DNA of 64,000 nucleotides. Origin: an uncultured Butyrivibrio sp. GTDB taxonomy: Bacteria; Bacillota; Clostridia; Lachnospirales; Lachnospiraceae. Positions within the stretch are counted from its first letter, which is position 1; each line of letters opens with the position of its first letter. The notes under the pieces were generated by a model. The model searched no databases. It had not been told where the DNA came from and saw only the letters and a program-made list of their open reading frames with translations. Location of the stretch: contig NZ_CAMVPU010000004.1 of NCBI RefSeq assembly GCF_947169445.1, positions 1 to 64,000 on the forward strand, read 5' to 3'. Of the stretch, positions 9,601-19,000 are shown piece by piece. The position numbers and the translations under genes were made by a program.

Positions 9601-10381
9601 GAGAGATAGACGTGATATAAGCGCGTGGATCAATAAATCTCTTACAAAAGATAAGTTTATGACGTTGGCTTCATTTCTTCGTGACAAGATGGTTCTTGCA
9701 GGCGACCGAATCATGGTAGATATAGATAGGCTTGCAAGAATACTGCTTAGGGTATTTGCTACAGTTTTTTATATCAAGACCCGGAAAGGTGAAGCGGGGC
9801 TGATATTTACAATCCAGGGGATCAAGAAAAGGCTTCCCAGAGATTTCTCTAAGATATTAAGCTACAATTTTCAGACAGAACCTACTGGCATTGATATTTC
9901 ACATCCGATATTTAAGAAAATGGATGATCAGGCAATGAAAGAGCTGAACATAAAGAATCCTGAGCTGGATGAACTTGAAAATAATGATGTATTTGCAACA
10001 ACTGACGGATATCTTGCAAGATTTTACGATGAGACCTGCCGGAACAGAAAAGAGTACTACGCTGTGTATACCGGGACACTCGGCGATGGTAAGGTAATTG
10101 GGTATCATAAATGTGATATGTCCGGAAACGTACTATCCACAGAACTAAATGAAGATCTTACTGTAGATATGAGATATTTTGACGGCGCAGAATATTCAGA
10201 CTTCGGAATCCAGAAGACAGTCATCCGTTACGTTATGGATGAGGACGAGTTTGAAGACTTCATTCGCTCTGAGATGACAACAAACTATCTGCTTGGGCAG
10301 TCATTGAATGGACATTATGAATGCAGCAGTGATTATGTGGGGCCTTTTGCAAAGCCTCTGACAGTCGAACAGGCAGCGTAA
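6647..10381 (+). CDS. Very large superfamily 2 helicase-like ATPase
   Basis: The 1244-residue protein starts after TGAGGT at proper spacing. Walker A is 'EAGVGVGKTYAV' near residues 246-256, the DEAH-type Walker B is 'LFIDEAHMLL' near 331-340, a motif III-like 'VALTASSE' follows near 368, and 'FEQFSGRIRC' near 580-590 fits helicase motif VI with an arginine finger. Together these define a two-domain SF2 helicase core of about 400 residues. The last 600 residues are helical and unassigned, with no nuclease motif seen. It probably acts on plasmid DNA or RNA during transfer or establishment. It has no signal peptide. An SF2 enzyme of this size directly before virD4 is unusual; it is not a relaxase by any motif I can see. 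Confidence 0.8.
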   Translation: MRNNVLQPITVDFPSTTNVAYSSLQENLNEILTKHQEDPAWKMNRDFVSEALLKLYNFEEKGVEGGLVPSYYYHFNKMIETGFVKGFNKEHKLTHMGLELILDEFCMAGMDPTYDSPRKKIEKNSPYRVQNLVTEYRSILKDIFASQAADDRQRLMGIKTKRQAYPINKLDITDLNARFVPNTLRILSDVNKSLGIVPLDSSVYMTFPVRDRGHISDPDQEDNINAFMQRLMADFGRKGGCSTLLEAGVGVGKTYAVIRKLAPVLGRMLDTDIYMLMPTTPQVAQAHEQYGANTNFGATTSKDRKGSDCLTAVIYDKAQEIPIQVDGKPIVLFIDEAHMLLTERSYRNGALSRIKKLADEVLEAGGIVVALTASSEIVAATMPYNGLMGYDVMAIAFRVTDQSSVGGKTYPEYDYWDAVQYGGVEILSAVPVDQICVYYRQSNQNIEKYIVKLILEDIAKGILPVIENNDKDGNVLITKILTGLGYKVGLVSADDKGYKFDEDKNCRVYNNTSYEEIVNSGRISLDKIQVLITTKLLENGTSISYIKADTGSSLPSPQQQYNVATYHIVRRKDEFDMQAFEQFSGRIRCHHLKACLLLPCVEQNEKNRYHAPDLSFYIKKLSGRKFEQVKAITENKISEDRLEFIDTAYNDDFDDSIVKNSSLSAQIISEIVYEALKRYYKSLMYNVMALELFIRNRFATKVVTFITMEEPDIDIKKARTVIDAGLRSEISMAINTLYDGMGETDKKVRQSNESEVMRVLNDSARGSYKDNIKSAIEANALMKDISCGTIKAKNVHINTEVIDVSEKGCQEFKQLITEAVVSTNKKPSGVILNDVNMKFLGQIVVVPGVEDAIRRFAYRKGRRDDYDSDILVEDVMKLMGIFDFADENRTRGVLTQLFSSDKFFAICKILAVCRLMIISLEDLVEFAGIVSEDKLNQIVLCYEFWYMAMYPGAVHDNITASGRQYSSLFSAEAYNVCGFETGFSKRDRRDISAWINKSLTKDKFMTLASFLRDKMVLAGDRIMVDIDRLARILLRVFATVFYIKTRKGEAGLIFTIQGIKKRLPRDFSKILSYNFQTEPTGIDISHPIFKKMDDQAMKELNIKNPELDELENNDVFATTDGYLARFYDETCRNRKEYYAVYTGTLGDGKVIGYHKCDMSGNVLSTELNEDLTVDMRYFDGAEYSDFGIQKTVIRYVMDEDEFEDFIRSEMTTNYLLGQSLNGHYECSSDYVGPFAKPLTVEQAA

Positions 10382-10426
10382 CAGTCAATATCATATAACT
10401 TACAACTATATAGTCTTGTTAATCCC

Positions 10427-10452
10427 AGCCTGCCGGCGCGCAGGCTTATTTG
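10427..10452 (+). terminator. Probable terminator after the helicase gene
   Basis: AGCCTGC and GCAGGCT form a 7-bp stem followed only by TTATTTG, so termination may be partial and could allow read-through into the GC-rich gap. Confidence 0.55.
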
Positions 10453-10499
10453 CGTTGGAGATATTTAACAGGTTGGGTATTCTGGCTGACATTCTTTCG

Positions 10500-10890
10500 C
10501 GGGGGCGGGGCTGCATATCAGCTGATCCGGCTCAGAAAATGCTACTCATAGAATCCTAGCGCGGGCTGCCTATATATTATGCTCAACATAGAAAACCGCA
10601 CAGTCCGCTTGGATACTGGCTCCCTGCACAATCTGGCTTTCCTAAAAACAGTGGCGGTTTTAGGAAAGTGGCGGGGTGGGATATAGTGCAGGCAGCCAGC
10701 TTGGTTTCTTTCCTTAACTGGTGGCTCCCCCGCTTGCGGGGGCTGGGGGGTGTTCCAGGGAAAACTACTCTACTGCGAGAGATGGGTGAAGCCCGCGCAA
10801 GGGGCTGAACCCAGGAACGAGCGTCAGTTGTCTTTGAAGTAGCAGATCGTCAGGCCGGGCGGCGCGTAAAAGTTGACCAGCCAAGTAACT
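10500..10890 (+). ncRNA. GC-rich non-coding region, candidate large structured RNA
   Basis: No plausible gene lies between 10382 and 10947. The segment is visibly GC-rich against A/T-rich flanks. Perfect or near-perfect helices include a nested arm: CTGGCT (10616)/AGCCAG (10694), CCTGCAC (10623)/GTGCAGG (10686), CTTTCCTAAAA (10637)/TTTTAGGAAAG (10658). Others are CCCCC/GGGGG around 10727-10742, and GGGT-GA-AGCCC (10784) with GGGCT-GA-ACCC (10802), which places tandem G-A mismatches face to face. GCGCGGGCT (10559) is the perfect complement of AGCCCGCGC (10790), so that strand has two alternative partners. This looks like RNA architecture. An origin of transfer with inverted repeats is the main alternative. 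Confidence 0.5.
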
Positions 10891-10908
10891 TTCAGTTCGT
10901 AATATTCC
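10879..10908 (+). promoter_or_regulatory. Element-specific promoter, copy 6
   Basis: GCCAAG, then about 14 nt, then TAATAT in GTTCGTAATATTCC. It lies 40 bp before the virD4-like start. Confidence 0.7.
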
Positions 10909-10947
10909 TATAGGAACGAAGAACTTACTATATGAAAGGACATGTTT

Positions 10948-13860
10948 ATGTTTAAAAAGAATAAACTCGGCGGAGGATTATTCCGCCCAAAGATCCAGCT
11001 TCTTGATAAGCAGTCACATATCAATAATGACCGCGAGAAGTTTTATAAAGACCAGTTCAAGCAAAATACTATAGTTGCCACTATCGCAGCAATTGTTCTT
11101 GGTTTAAAGATAGGTAATGCAGTTTATGTACTTTCATCAGACCATGCGACGATCACAGAGGGTGTCACACTGCAGGTGATACAGGATTATATTATCCAGC
11201 ATCCATTGGCAGTATATCCATTTGCATGGCAGTGGCTGCTTATAATGGTTCCGATCCCTGTGATAGTGGGGCTTAATTCCTACATGGATTATATAAAGAA
11301 GAAAAATACCATGTGGAAGGATGCTCACGGCTCCGGTGGTTTTGAAAAGAACTATGCAGGATTTTACCGTGAGTTCGTATATGACCCTGCTATTATTGGC
11401 GGTGATGTAATCCCCATTGGCGAGGGTAAGAAAGTATCTGCCAAAACTGACCTTGTGACTAAAAAAGATCTTAAAACCAGGATGCTCTATGAGCTTGATA
11501 CAAGGCTTTTCTTTACGAAGAATAAAATGATCACGCGCGAGCAGGTGGCTGAATGTATTCTCAATTCACAGTTGTATTCAAATACAGTAATGCTCTCGAT
11601 GAATACAAGACTAACCCAGAGAAACCTATCAGCTGTAATCCTGGGGGCTTCCGGTGCTGGTAAGTCGAGATTCATAGTTAAGCCTAACCTTTTACAGGCC
11701 AATTCTTCATATGTAGTTACCGATCCGTCAGGTGAGAACCTTGCTTCAACGGCAGCATTTCTTGAAAGTCAGGGATATCTTGTGAAAGTGTTCAACTTAA
11801 AGGACATGGAACTCTCAAATAGATACAACCCGTTCCATTATCTTAACAGCGATAAGGACATACCATCCCTGGTTACCTGCCTTAAGAATAATATCGACTC
11901 TGCGGGCACAGGCGAAAAGAAAAACTCCGGTGCAAATAAGTTCTGGGATGATTCAACTATCGCACTACTTTGTGCATGTGTGGGTTATCTTTACGAGGCT
12001 TTCACTGATGATGAACCATTCCTCAGAGATGAGAACGGAAACAAGATTCCTCTTAAGAATGAGGATGGCCAGATCGTCATTATGCATGATGTAGATGGCA
12101 ATCCGTTGCTTGATGAAAATGGTGAGCCTGTTATTGCTTATGAGCCAAATCCTTATTGGAAGGGTAAGAGAAACTTTAAGAATGTCATGAATATGATCCG
12201 TATGAGCTGTGTTGATGAGTCAGACCCTGCGGCAGTAGATGACATGGATCAGCTCTTTGCAGACTGGGAAGCCGCACATCCCAAGTCATATGCTGTGAAC
12301 CAGTACAAGACCTTTAAGCTGGCCTCTGGCAAGACAACTCGTGAGATTCTTGTATCTACAGCGGTTCTTCTTGGTAACTATTTTGACCTTGATGCCTGCA
12401 CAAACCTTACATATACAGATGATATGGAGCTTGAAAAACTGGGCAGCGAGCAGAAAATGGTAATCTACATCATCACTCCCGAAGGTGATACCACCTTTAA
12501 TTGGCTGGCTGCATGTTTGTATTCGCAGATATTTACTCTCCTTTATAAGAAAGGTGAAGAAAACTCAGTTAAACGAGGAAATGACGATGTGTCACTTGAT
12601 ATTCCGGTGCGCCTTCTTATTGATGAAATGGCGAATATTGGATCCATCCCCAACTTTAACACAAAGCTGGCGACCATGCGTAAATACAAGATTTCAGCCA
12701 TGCCAATTTTCCAGAGCAGGTCACAGCTGGATGGCTGCTTCGACAAGCAGGCAGAGACCATGATCGAAAACTGCGACACTATGGTATTCCTTGGCGGTGC
12801 TGGTGAAAAGACAACCAAAGAACTTTCAGGAAAACTTGGTAAAGAGACTATCAAGACCTTCTCTTATGGACAGTCTTATGGTAAGAGCGGTTCATCATCT
12901 GATAACAGGCAGGAAATAGCTCATGATGTACTTTCACCGGACGAAATTGCAAGACTACGTAATGATGAATGTCTTATCTGGATCAGAGGTTTAAGACCAT
13001 TCTGTTCTAAAAAGTACGTGTATGAAAACCATCCTAATTATAAATACACGCCAGAGGGAGCAAGCAAGGCTGATAAGGAATCCCATAAATGGGAATACTC
13101 TATAAAGAAGTTCCAGACTATATATTCGGATGATGTTATCCAGGCGGCATCTGTTTGTTCGCCATCAGACCCCAGATATGACCTGTATCGTGATCCTCAG
13201 GTTCTTAAGATGGTAGCCCATGATATGGGTATAGACATAGATGTGTCAAAGGATCTGAATATAGACGGCACACCTTCAAGAGGGCCTGTATTTATCGGAA
13301 AGCGTTACCAGCAGACCAATAAAAAACAGTTCCTTGATGCAAATAACCTGCAAAAGCAGATTGCAGATAAGAAAAAGGCCGGTGAACAAAAGAAAAAAGC
13401 TATGGGAATAGAAGATGACCCGGAGATAAAGGATCCAGCGCTCGCAAATCCAAATGTTCAGCAGCAAAATATCCAGGATATGGCTGACAGGAATGCCGGC
13501 GGGAAGTCTGAGGAAGAGAGAAAGCATATCGAGGAGATAATTAAGAGCATTTCTCCTGATGCAGTACTTACGGAAGAGCAGTTAATGGTATATATGGGCC
13601 AGCATATGTCGGATGGCGAGATACGTGAACGTTTTACACTGGAAAGTCAGTTTGCATCGGACTTTGAATATACGGATGAAGACCTGCCTGATCTTGGAGA
13701 AGAGCATACTGACCCCATGGAGAGCTTTGATGAGATCATGAATGATGAGCAGGAGTCAGACGAAGAGGCAGGTGAATCTGTACCCGCAGAGCAGACAGAT
13801 GCGCAGGAAGAGCCAGCTAATGCTTCAGAAAATCCACCTGATTGGGAGCTGTTCAACTGA
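10948..13860 (+). CDS. virD4: Type IV secretion coupling protein, VirD4/TraG family
   Basis: The 970-residue protein uses the ATG at 10948, 8 nt after GAAAGGA; the ATG at 10942 is too close to that site. Two membrane segments lie near residues 41-62 and 92-110. The cytosolic ATPase domain has Walker A 'GASGAGKS' near 232 followed by 'VVTDPSGE', and Walker B 'RLLIDEMANIG' near 556, followed by 'MRKYKISAMPIFQS', all typical of VirD4/TraG. Such hexamers bring the relaxase-DNA complex to the secretion channel and pump it. The last 100 residues are acidic and disordered. An insertion near 370-400 carries 'DENGNKIPL' and 'DENGEPVI' repeats. It is transcribed from its own promoter copy. Confidence 0.95.
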   Translation: MFKKNKLGGGLFRPKIQLLDKQSHINNDREKFYKDQFKQNTIVATIAAIVLGLKIGNAVYVLSSDHATITEGVTLQVIQDYIIQHPLAVYPFAWQWLLIMVPIPVIVGLNSYMDYIKKKNTMWKDAHGSGGFEKNYAGFYREFVYDPAIIGGDVIPIGEGKKVSAKTDLVTKKDLKTRMLYELDTRLFFTKNKMITREQVAECILNSQLYSNTVMLSMNTRLTQRNLSAVILGASGAGKSRFIVKPNLLQANSSYVVTDPSGENLASTAAFLESQGYLVKVFNLKDMELSNRYNPFHYLNSDKDIPSLVTCLKNNIDSAGTGEKKNSGANKFWDDSTIALLCACVGYLYEAFTDDEPFLRDENGNKIPLKNEDGQIVIMHDVDGNPLLDENGEPVIAYEPNPYWKGKRNFKNVMNMIRMSCVDESDPAAVDDMDQLFADWEAAHPKSYAVNQYKTFKLASGKTTREILVSTAVLLGNYFDLDACTNLTYTDDMELEKLGSEQKMVIYIITPEGDTTFNWLAACLYSQIFTLLYKKGEENSVKRGNDDVSLDIPVRLLIDEMANIGSIPNFNTKLATMRKYKISAMPIFQSRSQLDGCFDKQAETMIENCDTMVFLGGAGEKTTKELSGKLGKETIKTFSYGQSYGKSGSSSDNRQEIAHDVLSPDEIARLRNDECLIWIRGLRPFCSKKYVYENHPNYKYTPEGASKADKESHKWEYSIKKFQTIYSDDVIQAASVCSPSDPRYDLYRDPQVLKMVAHDMGIDIDVSKDLNIDGTPSRGPVFIGKRYQQTNKKQFLDANNLQKQIADKKKAGEQKKKAMGIEDDPEIKDPALANPNVQQQNIQDMADRNAGGKSEEERKHIEEIIKSISPDAVLTEEQLMVYMGQHMSDGEIRERFTLESQFASDFEYTDEDLPDLGEEHTDPMESFDEIMNDEQESDEEAGESVPAEQTDAQEEPANASENPPDWELFN

Positions 13861-13863
13861 TGT

Positions 13864-13897
13864 GTACAAGTAGATGCTTTTCAAGTCGTAATATACC
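13864..13897 (+). promoter_or_regulatory. Element-specific promoter, copy 7
   Basis: GTACAAGTAGA, then TAATAT in GTCGTAATATACC. It begins only a few bases after the virD4 stop and drives the pilin-like gene. Confidence 0.7.
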
Positions 13898-13951
13898 AAT
13901 AGGAAAACAACATTCCCGATAGTACGATTTTAAAGAAAGGAAATCAAAATT

Positions 13952-14305
13952 ATGAGACAGAAGATGTTAGCACTTAAAAACAAGGCCACAATGGCCGCAA
14001 CAGCAGCATCAATCGCAATCATGATGATGCCTGCACATGCTGATACAGGGTTCGATATCCCTACAGCCTTAGAGTCACTTCTTAACCTCGTTTACACCTT
14101 TGTTGGTGTCGGCGGTATCATCAATGTAATCCTTGGAGCAAGAGCTCTTGCAGCAGGACTTAATGATGATGGTGGAGGCCAGGATCAGCAGAAGATTGCC
14201 AAGGGAAAGGGCCAGATCATTTCCGGTTTCATTGGAGTCGGAGCTGTATCAATCCTCACGCTTCTTGGCATCACACCAAGTTCAGTTATCGCTCAGATGG
14301 GATGA
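13952..14305 (+). CDS. Small two-helix pilin-like protein (VirB2/TrbC-like)
   Basis: The 117-residue protein has an N-terminal signal-like segment ('TMAATAASIAIMMMPAHADTG') with a probable cleavage after AHA, then two hydrophobic segments near residues 48-68 ('LVYTFVGVGGIINVILGARALA') and 90-112, joined by a short polar loop ('NDDGGGQDQQKIAKGKGQ'). Size and topology match VirB2/TrbC pilins and the Maff2-type proteins found in Firmicutes conjugation modules. In that role it would line or extend the secretion channel. A hairpin terminator lies between it and the VirB6-like gene, which would raise its transcript above its neighbours, as expected for a major subunit. Confidence 0.75.
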   Translation: MRQKMLALKNKATMAATAASIAIMMMPAHADTGFDIPTALESLLNLVYTFVGVGGIINVILGARALAAGLNDDGGGQDQQKIAKGKGQIISGFIGVGAVSILTLLGITPSSVIAQMG

Positions 14306-14325
14306 TGACCAGAAAGTGCAACGTG

Positions 14326-14359
14326 GCCGGGGCTTTAATATAAAGTTCCCGGCTGTTTT
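14326..14359 (+). terminator. Hairpin attenuator between the pilin-like and VirB6-like genes
   Basis: GCCGGG (14326) pairs with CCCGGC (14348) with an inner CTTTA/TAAAG helix, followed by TGTTTT. No promoter copy follows, so the downstream pair of genes depends on read-through. Confidence 0.7.
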
Positions 14360-14378
14360 GCAGTAAAGGAGACCAGTT

Positions 14379-15446
14379 ATGGGAAGTGCATTAAAACATA
14401 CTCATGGTAATACAGGGTATTTCATCAGATATTACTGGAAGAGAATACTTATAGCTCTTATGATGGTGCTTGTTCTATTTGGGGGCATAGCGTTTGCAGA
14501 TACCTGGGATGATAAGGCAGAAGCAGAGGGCGAAACTTTATTGTCTATTTCTTATGGATTTATAAATGATATCTTAAATCCCAAAGTACTGACTGAAACG
14601 GGAGAGCTTCTTGAAATAGGCTACGATGGAAGTGAGATATCAGTAGGGCCGTATACTTCTTCAGGCGCGGGCGCGATACTTGACTCCATATTTAAAGTAT
14701 CCTGTGTTGTGGCTGTAATAGTTCTTTGTATATCGTTTCTTACTGACCTTGCTATGATGAGGCAGAATGATATCACAGAAGAAAACGTCATAAGAAAATT
14801 GTTTATGTTCGTTGTTGGATATCTTCTTATAGCTAATTCCATGAAGATCTGTATAGCTATTGCAGACACAGGAACATGGGTAACACAGCATGTAACAGCA
14901 AGCGTGACAATGGATGTAAATAATTCGGCAGATGAGATCAAAGAAAATATGTGGACAGAGAGTCATACTACAGAGACTCTTGAAGCTTCCGGTCAGAGGG
15001 TCAAATGGTATGAAAAACTTGGAAATTCTGTCGGAGATTTTGGAACTAAGATGGGCTTCATTGTCCAGCTCATATTCCCGTCACTTGCTATGAAGCTGGC
15101 ATGGGTAATTGCATCTGTTGTGTGCTTCTCCAGAGCGATAGAGCTTTTTCTTATGAGCGCATTTTCGCCGTTGGCGTTTATGGATTCTAATACCATGGAC
15201 AGCCTTACAAATTCACCGGCATGGAGATTTCTTAAGAATATCCTTGCTATATCAATTCAGGGAGCGGTTATCACAGGAACCATTGCAATAGCATCCAGCA
15301 TGATGGGATCCATAGTAAATGCAAGCTCGTCCTCAATGGGAGAGTTTATGGAACAGAGCATTCAGATAATAATGATAATCTTTGCAGAAGTTTCACTTAT
15401 TGTAAGAAGCCAGGGCATTGCAAAGTCAGTGCTGGCGATAGGATAG
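14379..15446 (+). CDS. Polytopic membrane protein, VirB6/TrbL-like
   Basis: The 355-residue protein starts after AAAGGAG. Hydrophobic segments are visible near 27-43, 107-127, 137-157, 220-262 (two segments), 283-303 and 325-345. This 6-7 segment pattern, position after the pilin-like gene, and position before a PrgI-like gene fit VirB6/TrbL, the inner-membrane channel component of type IV secretion systems. The N-terminal segment ends in 'AFADTWD', which could be a signal-peptide site, making the following 60 residues extracellular. Sequence alone does not give a stronger family match. It shares a transcript with the gene at 15458. Confidence 0.75.
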   Translation: MGSALKHTHGNTGYFIRYYWKRILIALMMVLVLFGGIAFADTWDDKAEAEGETLLSISYGFINDILNPKVLTETGELLEIGYDGSEISVGPYTSSGAGAILDSIFKVSCVVAVIVLCISFLTDLAMMRQNDITEENVIRKLFMFVVGYLLIANSMKICIAIADTGTWVTQHVTASVTMDVNNSADEIKENMWTESHTTETLEASGQRVKWYEKLGNSVGDFGTKMGFIVQLIFPSLAMKLAWVIASVVCFSRAIELFLMSAFSPLAFMDSNTMDSLTNSPAWRFLKNILAISIQGAVITGTIAIASSMMGSIVNASSSSMGEFMEQSIQIIMIIFAEVSLIVRSQGIAKSVLAIG

Positions 15447-15457
15447 GCGGTGATCAT

Positions 15458-15898
15458 ATGCTGAATCTGAGAATAGAAAAAGAAGTTGAAACAAAACACG
15501 TAGTAATCAGAAGCCGGGGCTGGGACTTAAGGCAGACCATATGCGTCCTTGCTGTAGTTATCATTGTGGCTCTGTTCTGGTACTTTGGTAAGCTTGATAT
15601 CTATGGAATTACCATAGTAGCTGTACCATTCGCGGTACTGGCATATCTGATCGGATGGAAGGAAGAAGCCGGGCTTAAAATAGAAGACCTGCTTGTTAAG
15701 TACATACAAAAGAGTATGTATAAGAACGAGAAAAGATCATATCATACCAGAAACGGATATGTTGACCTTATGAACGGTGCTTATAATAAGATGAAAAACC
15801 ATGACATGGCTGATAAAAAGACAGCCAGGATGATTGAAAACCAGAAGAAAAGAGAGCAGGCAAAAAAGAAAGTCTCAAAATACAAGGCTTATAAGTAA
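15458..15898 (+). CDS. PrgI/VirB3-like membrane protein
   Basis: The 146-residue protein starts 11 nt after the previous stop, behind GGCGGTGATC, and is probably translationally coupled. An N-terminal beta-like part is followed by 'WDLRQTICVLAVVIIVALFW' and a second hydrophobic segment near 49-67, then a basic helical tail ending in lysine-rich repeats. The short N-terminal strand, the 'LRQ' before the first membrane helix and the two close helices match the PrgI/VirB3 family, which docks the VirB4 ATPase to the membrane complex. The gene order VirB6-like, VirB3-like, then VirB4 (with an inserted adhesin gene) supports this. Confidence 0.8.
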   Translation: MLNLRIEKEVETKHVVIRSRGWDLRQTICVLAVVIIVALFWYFGKLDIYGITIVAVPFAVLAYLIGWKEEAGLKIEDLLVKYIQKSMYKNEKRSYHTRNGYVDLMNGAYNKMKNHDMADKKTARMIENQKKREQAKKKVSKYKAYK

Positions 15899-15906
15899 AT
15901 TTTAGG

Positions 15907-15935
15907 CGGAGCTTACGGGCTCCGCTTTTGCTTTT
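15907..15935 (+). terminator. Terminator after the PrgI-like gene
   Basis: GCGGAGC and GCTCCGC form a 7-bp stem followed by TTTTGCTTTTG; promoter copy 8 begins inside the T-run. Confidence 0.85.
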
Positions 15936-15968
15936 GTATAGGAAAACTGCTTTTAGTTCGTAATATCC
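15936..15968 (+). promoter_or_regulatory. Element-specific promoter, copy 8
   Basis: One of the best copies: ATAGGAAAA, 14 nt, TAATAT in AGTTCGTAATATCC. It lies 45 bp before the adhesin start. Confidence 0.8.
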
Positions 15969-16013
15969 TAACAGGAAAACAACAATTTTTAACTCTTAAA
16001 CGAGGTGTTGATT

Positions 16014-19000
16014 ATGAATTTAAAAAGATTTTTAGCACTTACACTTACAGGGATTATTACATTCTCTAATGTAGCTTATGCTGCTGAGGATGTATCAGCC
16101 CTTGAAAACAGAGCAGATCCTGCCGTAGTAGAAGAGGCGGCAGAGGATACTGCGGAAGATCCGAACGTTGTCTATGAGGATGCCGACTCTGTTTTTGATG
16201 CTGTGGATGAAGAAATTATAGAAGAGGAAACAGAAGCCGAGGAGCTTCTTACAGAAGACTCCGAAGAAGCTGTGACCATATTTGAAAATGAAGAAGAGGT
16301 TACAGTAGAGCCTGTATTCGAGATGATGGACGCAGACAGGGAGATGGAACTTTACGACAAGCTGGACAGCGCATATGAGATGCTTGTTTCTTCATATGAT
16401 ATCGAAGTTCCCGAAGATACTGAGTTTCCTGTGACTATCACCATGGAAGCTGACGTTCTTGCCGGCGATGAAGTTCTTATTTATCACTTTGATAAGGCAG
16501 CTGGTGGCTGGGAAGAGATTATTCCTGATGAGGTCTCTGACGGCGAGGTAACCGCAACATTTAACAGCCTTTCACCTGTCGGTGTTGTAAAGCTTGATAC
16601 AGAGAAAAAAGATATCCTTGATACGTTTTCCTATCAGGAGTTTATCGAGACCGTGGATGATGTAATTATCAGTGTGTCTGGCGATGTTCCTGATGGATAT
16701 TTCTTATCAGTAGAAGCGCTTAACCCATATGACTATGCTGATATGATCACAGAAGCAACAGACGGTGTTGCAGCTGCAGTTTATGATATCAAGATCACTG
16801 ATGGAGAAAATGAGTACCAGCCTTCAGAATATGGTAAGACACTAAGCGTATCGTTCTCAGGCCTTGATATGGTGAACGAAGGTAAGATGAGTGTTGTACA
16901 TATCGATGAAGAGACCGGTGATGTGGAACAGAAGGGTGTAACTGTAGATACCCTCGTTTCAACAGATACAATTGAGTTTGAGACGGGTTCTTTCTCACCC
17001 TATGCTCTTGTTCTTGCGACATCAAGCCTTTCTGTTGAAGGCGGTACAGACCAAGGCAGTGTTCCATTTATTGATGATTACTACGGAACAACTACAAGAA
17101 AAATCTATCATATGAGCCTTACATATGGAGGCTCCACAAAAGAAGCGTTCTGTCTTGATCATGGTCTTGCAGCAAGCAGCGGTGATACATTTGTTCAAAA
17201 TGGTCAGTACGCCGGATCAGATGAAGTAAAGAAGATCCTGACAGCATATTTTGCTGATGAGAATGGGACTGGTTATCAGCTTTCATATTCAGAAGCACAG
17301 GTTCTTCTCTGGGCAGCTATGGCGGGAAAGACTACCTCAGATGATTCTGATTCAGACGGTACACTTGATTATGTACAGATCATGCAGGCAGTAGGAGATC
17401 ATGACGAGACAACTAATGCCACGGCAGTAGCAACTATTGAAGGAATATCAACTTACGGTACATTTTATGCATGGGATCCAGCAAAGGACTATACTGCGGG
17501 CGATACCTCATATAATAGAGATCCTACAAAGCAGAGATTTGTAACGCTCCTTGGAAAAGCACCAGTAAACCCTGCAGATATTTCAAATATTGATTCTGAA
17601 CTCTGGCAGGTGGGGGATAATGCTTATGCCTATATCGATGATGCAAAGGTCCTTCATATAACAGGGTATGGAGATTGCTGGAACCAGGATGGCAGCGGTA
17701 AATTTGCAGAAGGGCGCGGTTATTATACTCCTGTTGGTGAATATGTTCCTTATAGGAAATATCTGAATGCAAGTAGCATATGGACTAACCGACCAAATGG
17801 ATTTTATACCAGTGTCACTGTGGACAATACGATTACCGGGATCGGGGCATGTATGTTCCAATATACATATTCTAATCAAGCTTCATCAATCGAGGCTGAT
17901 TGGAATAATATCAGATATGTTGGAGATTATGCTTTTCAGTATTGCTATGCGGCTATAGATGATACCCTCAGTTTTGATGACCTTGAATATCTAGGCACTT
18001 CAGCATTTGCTGGAGTTTCCATACAAAAGGTTGAATTAAATGGATCAAATACTATATTGGGCAGTCAGATTTTTGATGGTCTGTCGGGTCACCCCAGTGT
18101 ATTGGAGGAAATAGATTATAATATAGTAAATGGTTCCAAACTTAATAATTCAGGTAGCCCATTCCGCACACAGAGTTTTAGCAATACTACACCTATTACG
18201 TTAAGACTCGGAAATAATGTTGAAGTAGTCGGCGAGTCTATGTTCAGCAATACCAATATTGCAGAAGTAGATGTCACATCTGCCAATAACTGGACTACAG
18301 TTGGTAAAAATGCTTTTTCAACCAATTCATTACTGACAGAGTTTACCCTTCCTGAGTCCGTGACTACATATGGTGGTAGCATCCTTTCAGGCTGCTCAAA
18401 TCTTACAACAATCAATCATAACGCAGTAGCTTGTATAAACTATTTAGAGGATACAACAGTTACAGACCTCAGTGGAGATGTATCAGAGTTAGGCAATGCA
18501 GTAAAAACTAATCATCCGATATACAGCTGTTCAAATGCACATGTAAATCTGGTGATCGGCAATAACGTTGAAGCTCTTCCAGCTAATGGCTTTTACCAGA
18601 GCGGACTTGTTTCTGTAACGGATAACAGCGACAAACTTACTAAATATGTATCAGGACTCTTTTACTATAATGAGAATTTAGCGACCGTTACAGCTACTAA
18701 TAGTAATGTTACTAAATTTGAGCCGGCAGCATTCTATAGATGCTCATCACTGGCGGATATCGATCTTACGCAGTACCCAGCACTTAGAAGCATAGGATGT
18801 GCAGCATTTTTACAGTCAGGTCTTGTATCAATTGAGATTCCTGATTCTGTAGAAGAGATCGGAGCAAGAGCCTTCTCGGCGTGCAGTGCGCTTACAACAG
18901 TCACATTAGGAAAGAATATTACTACTTTATCAATATATGGCACGTTTTATCAGGATACAGCACTTGAATTACTGACATTTAACTGCGAAGCAGCTGAAGC

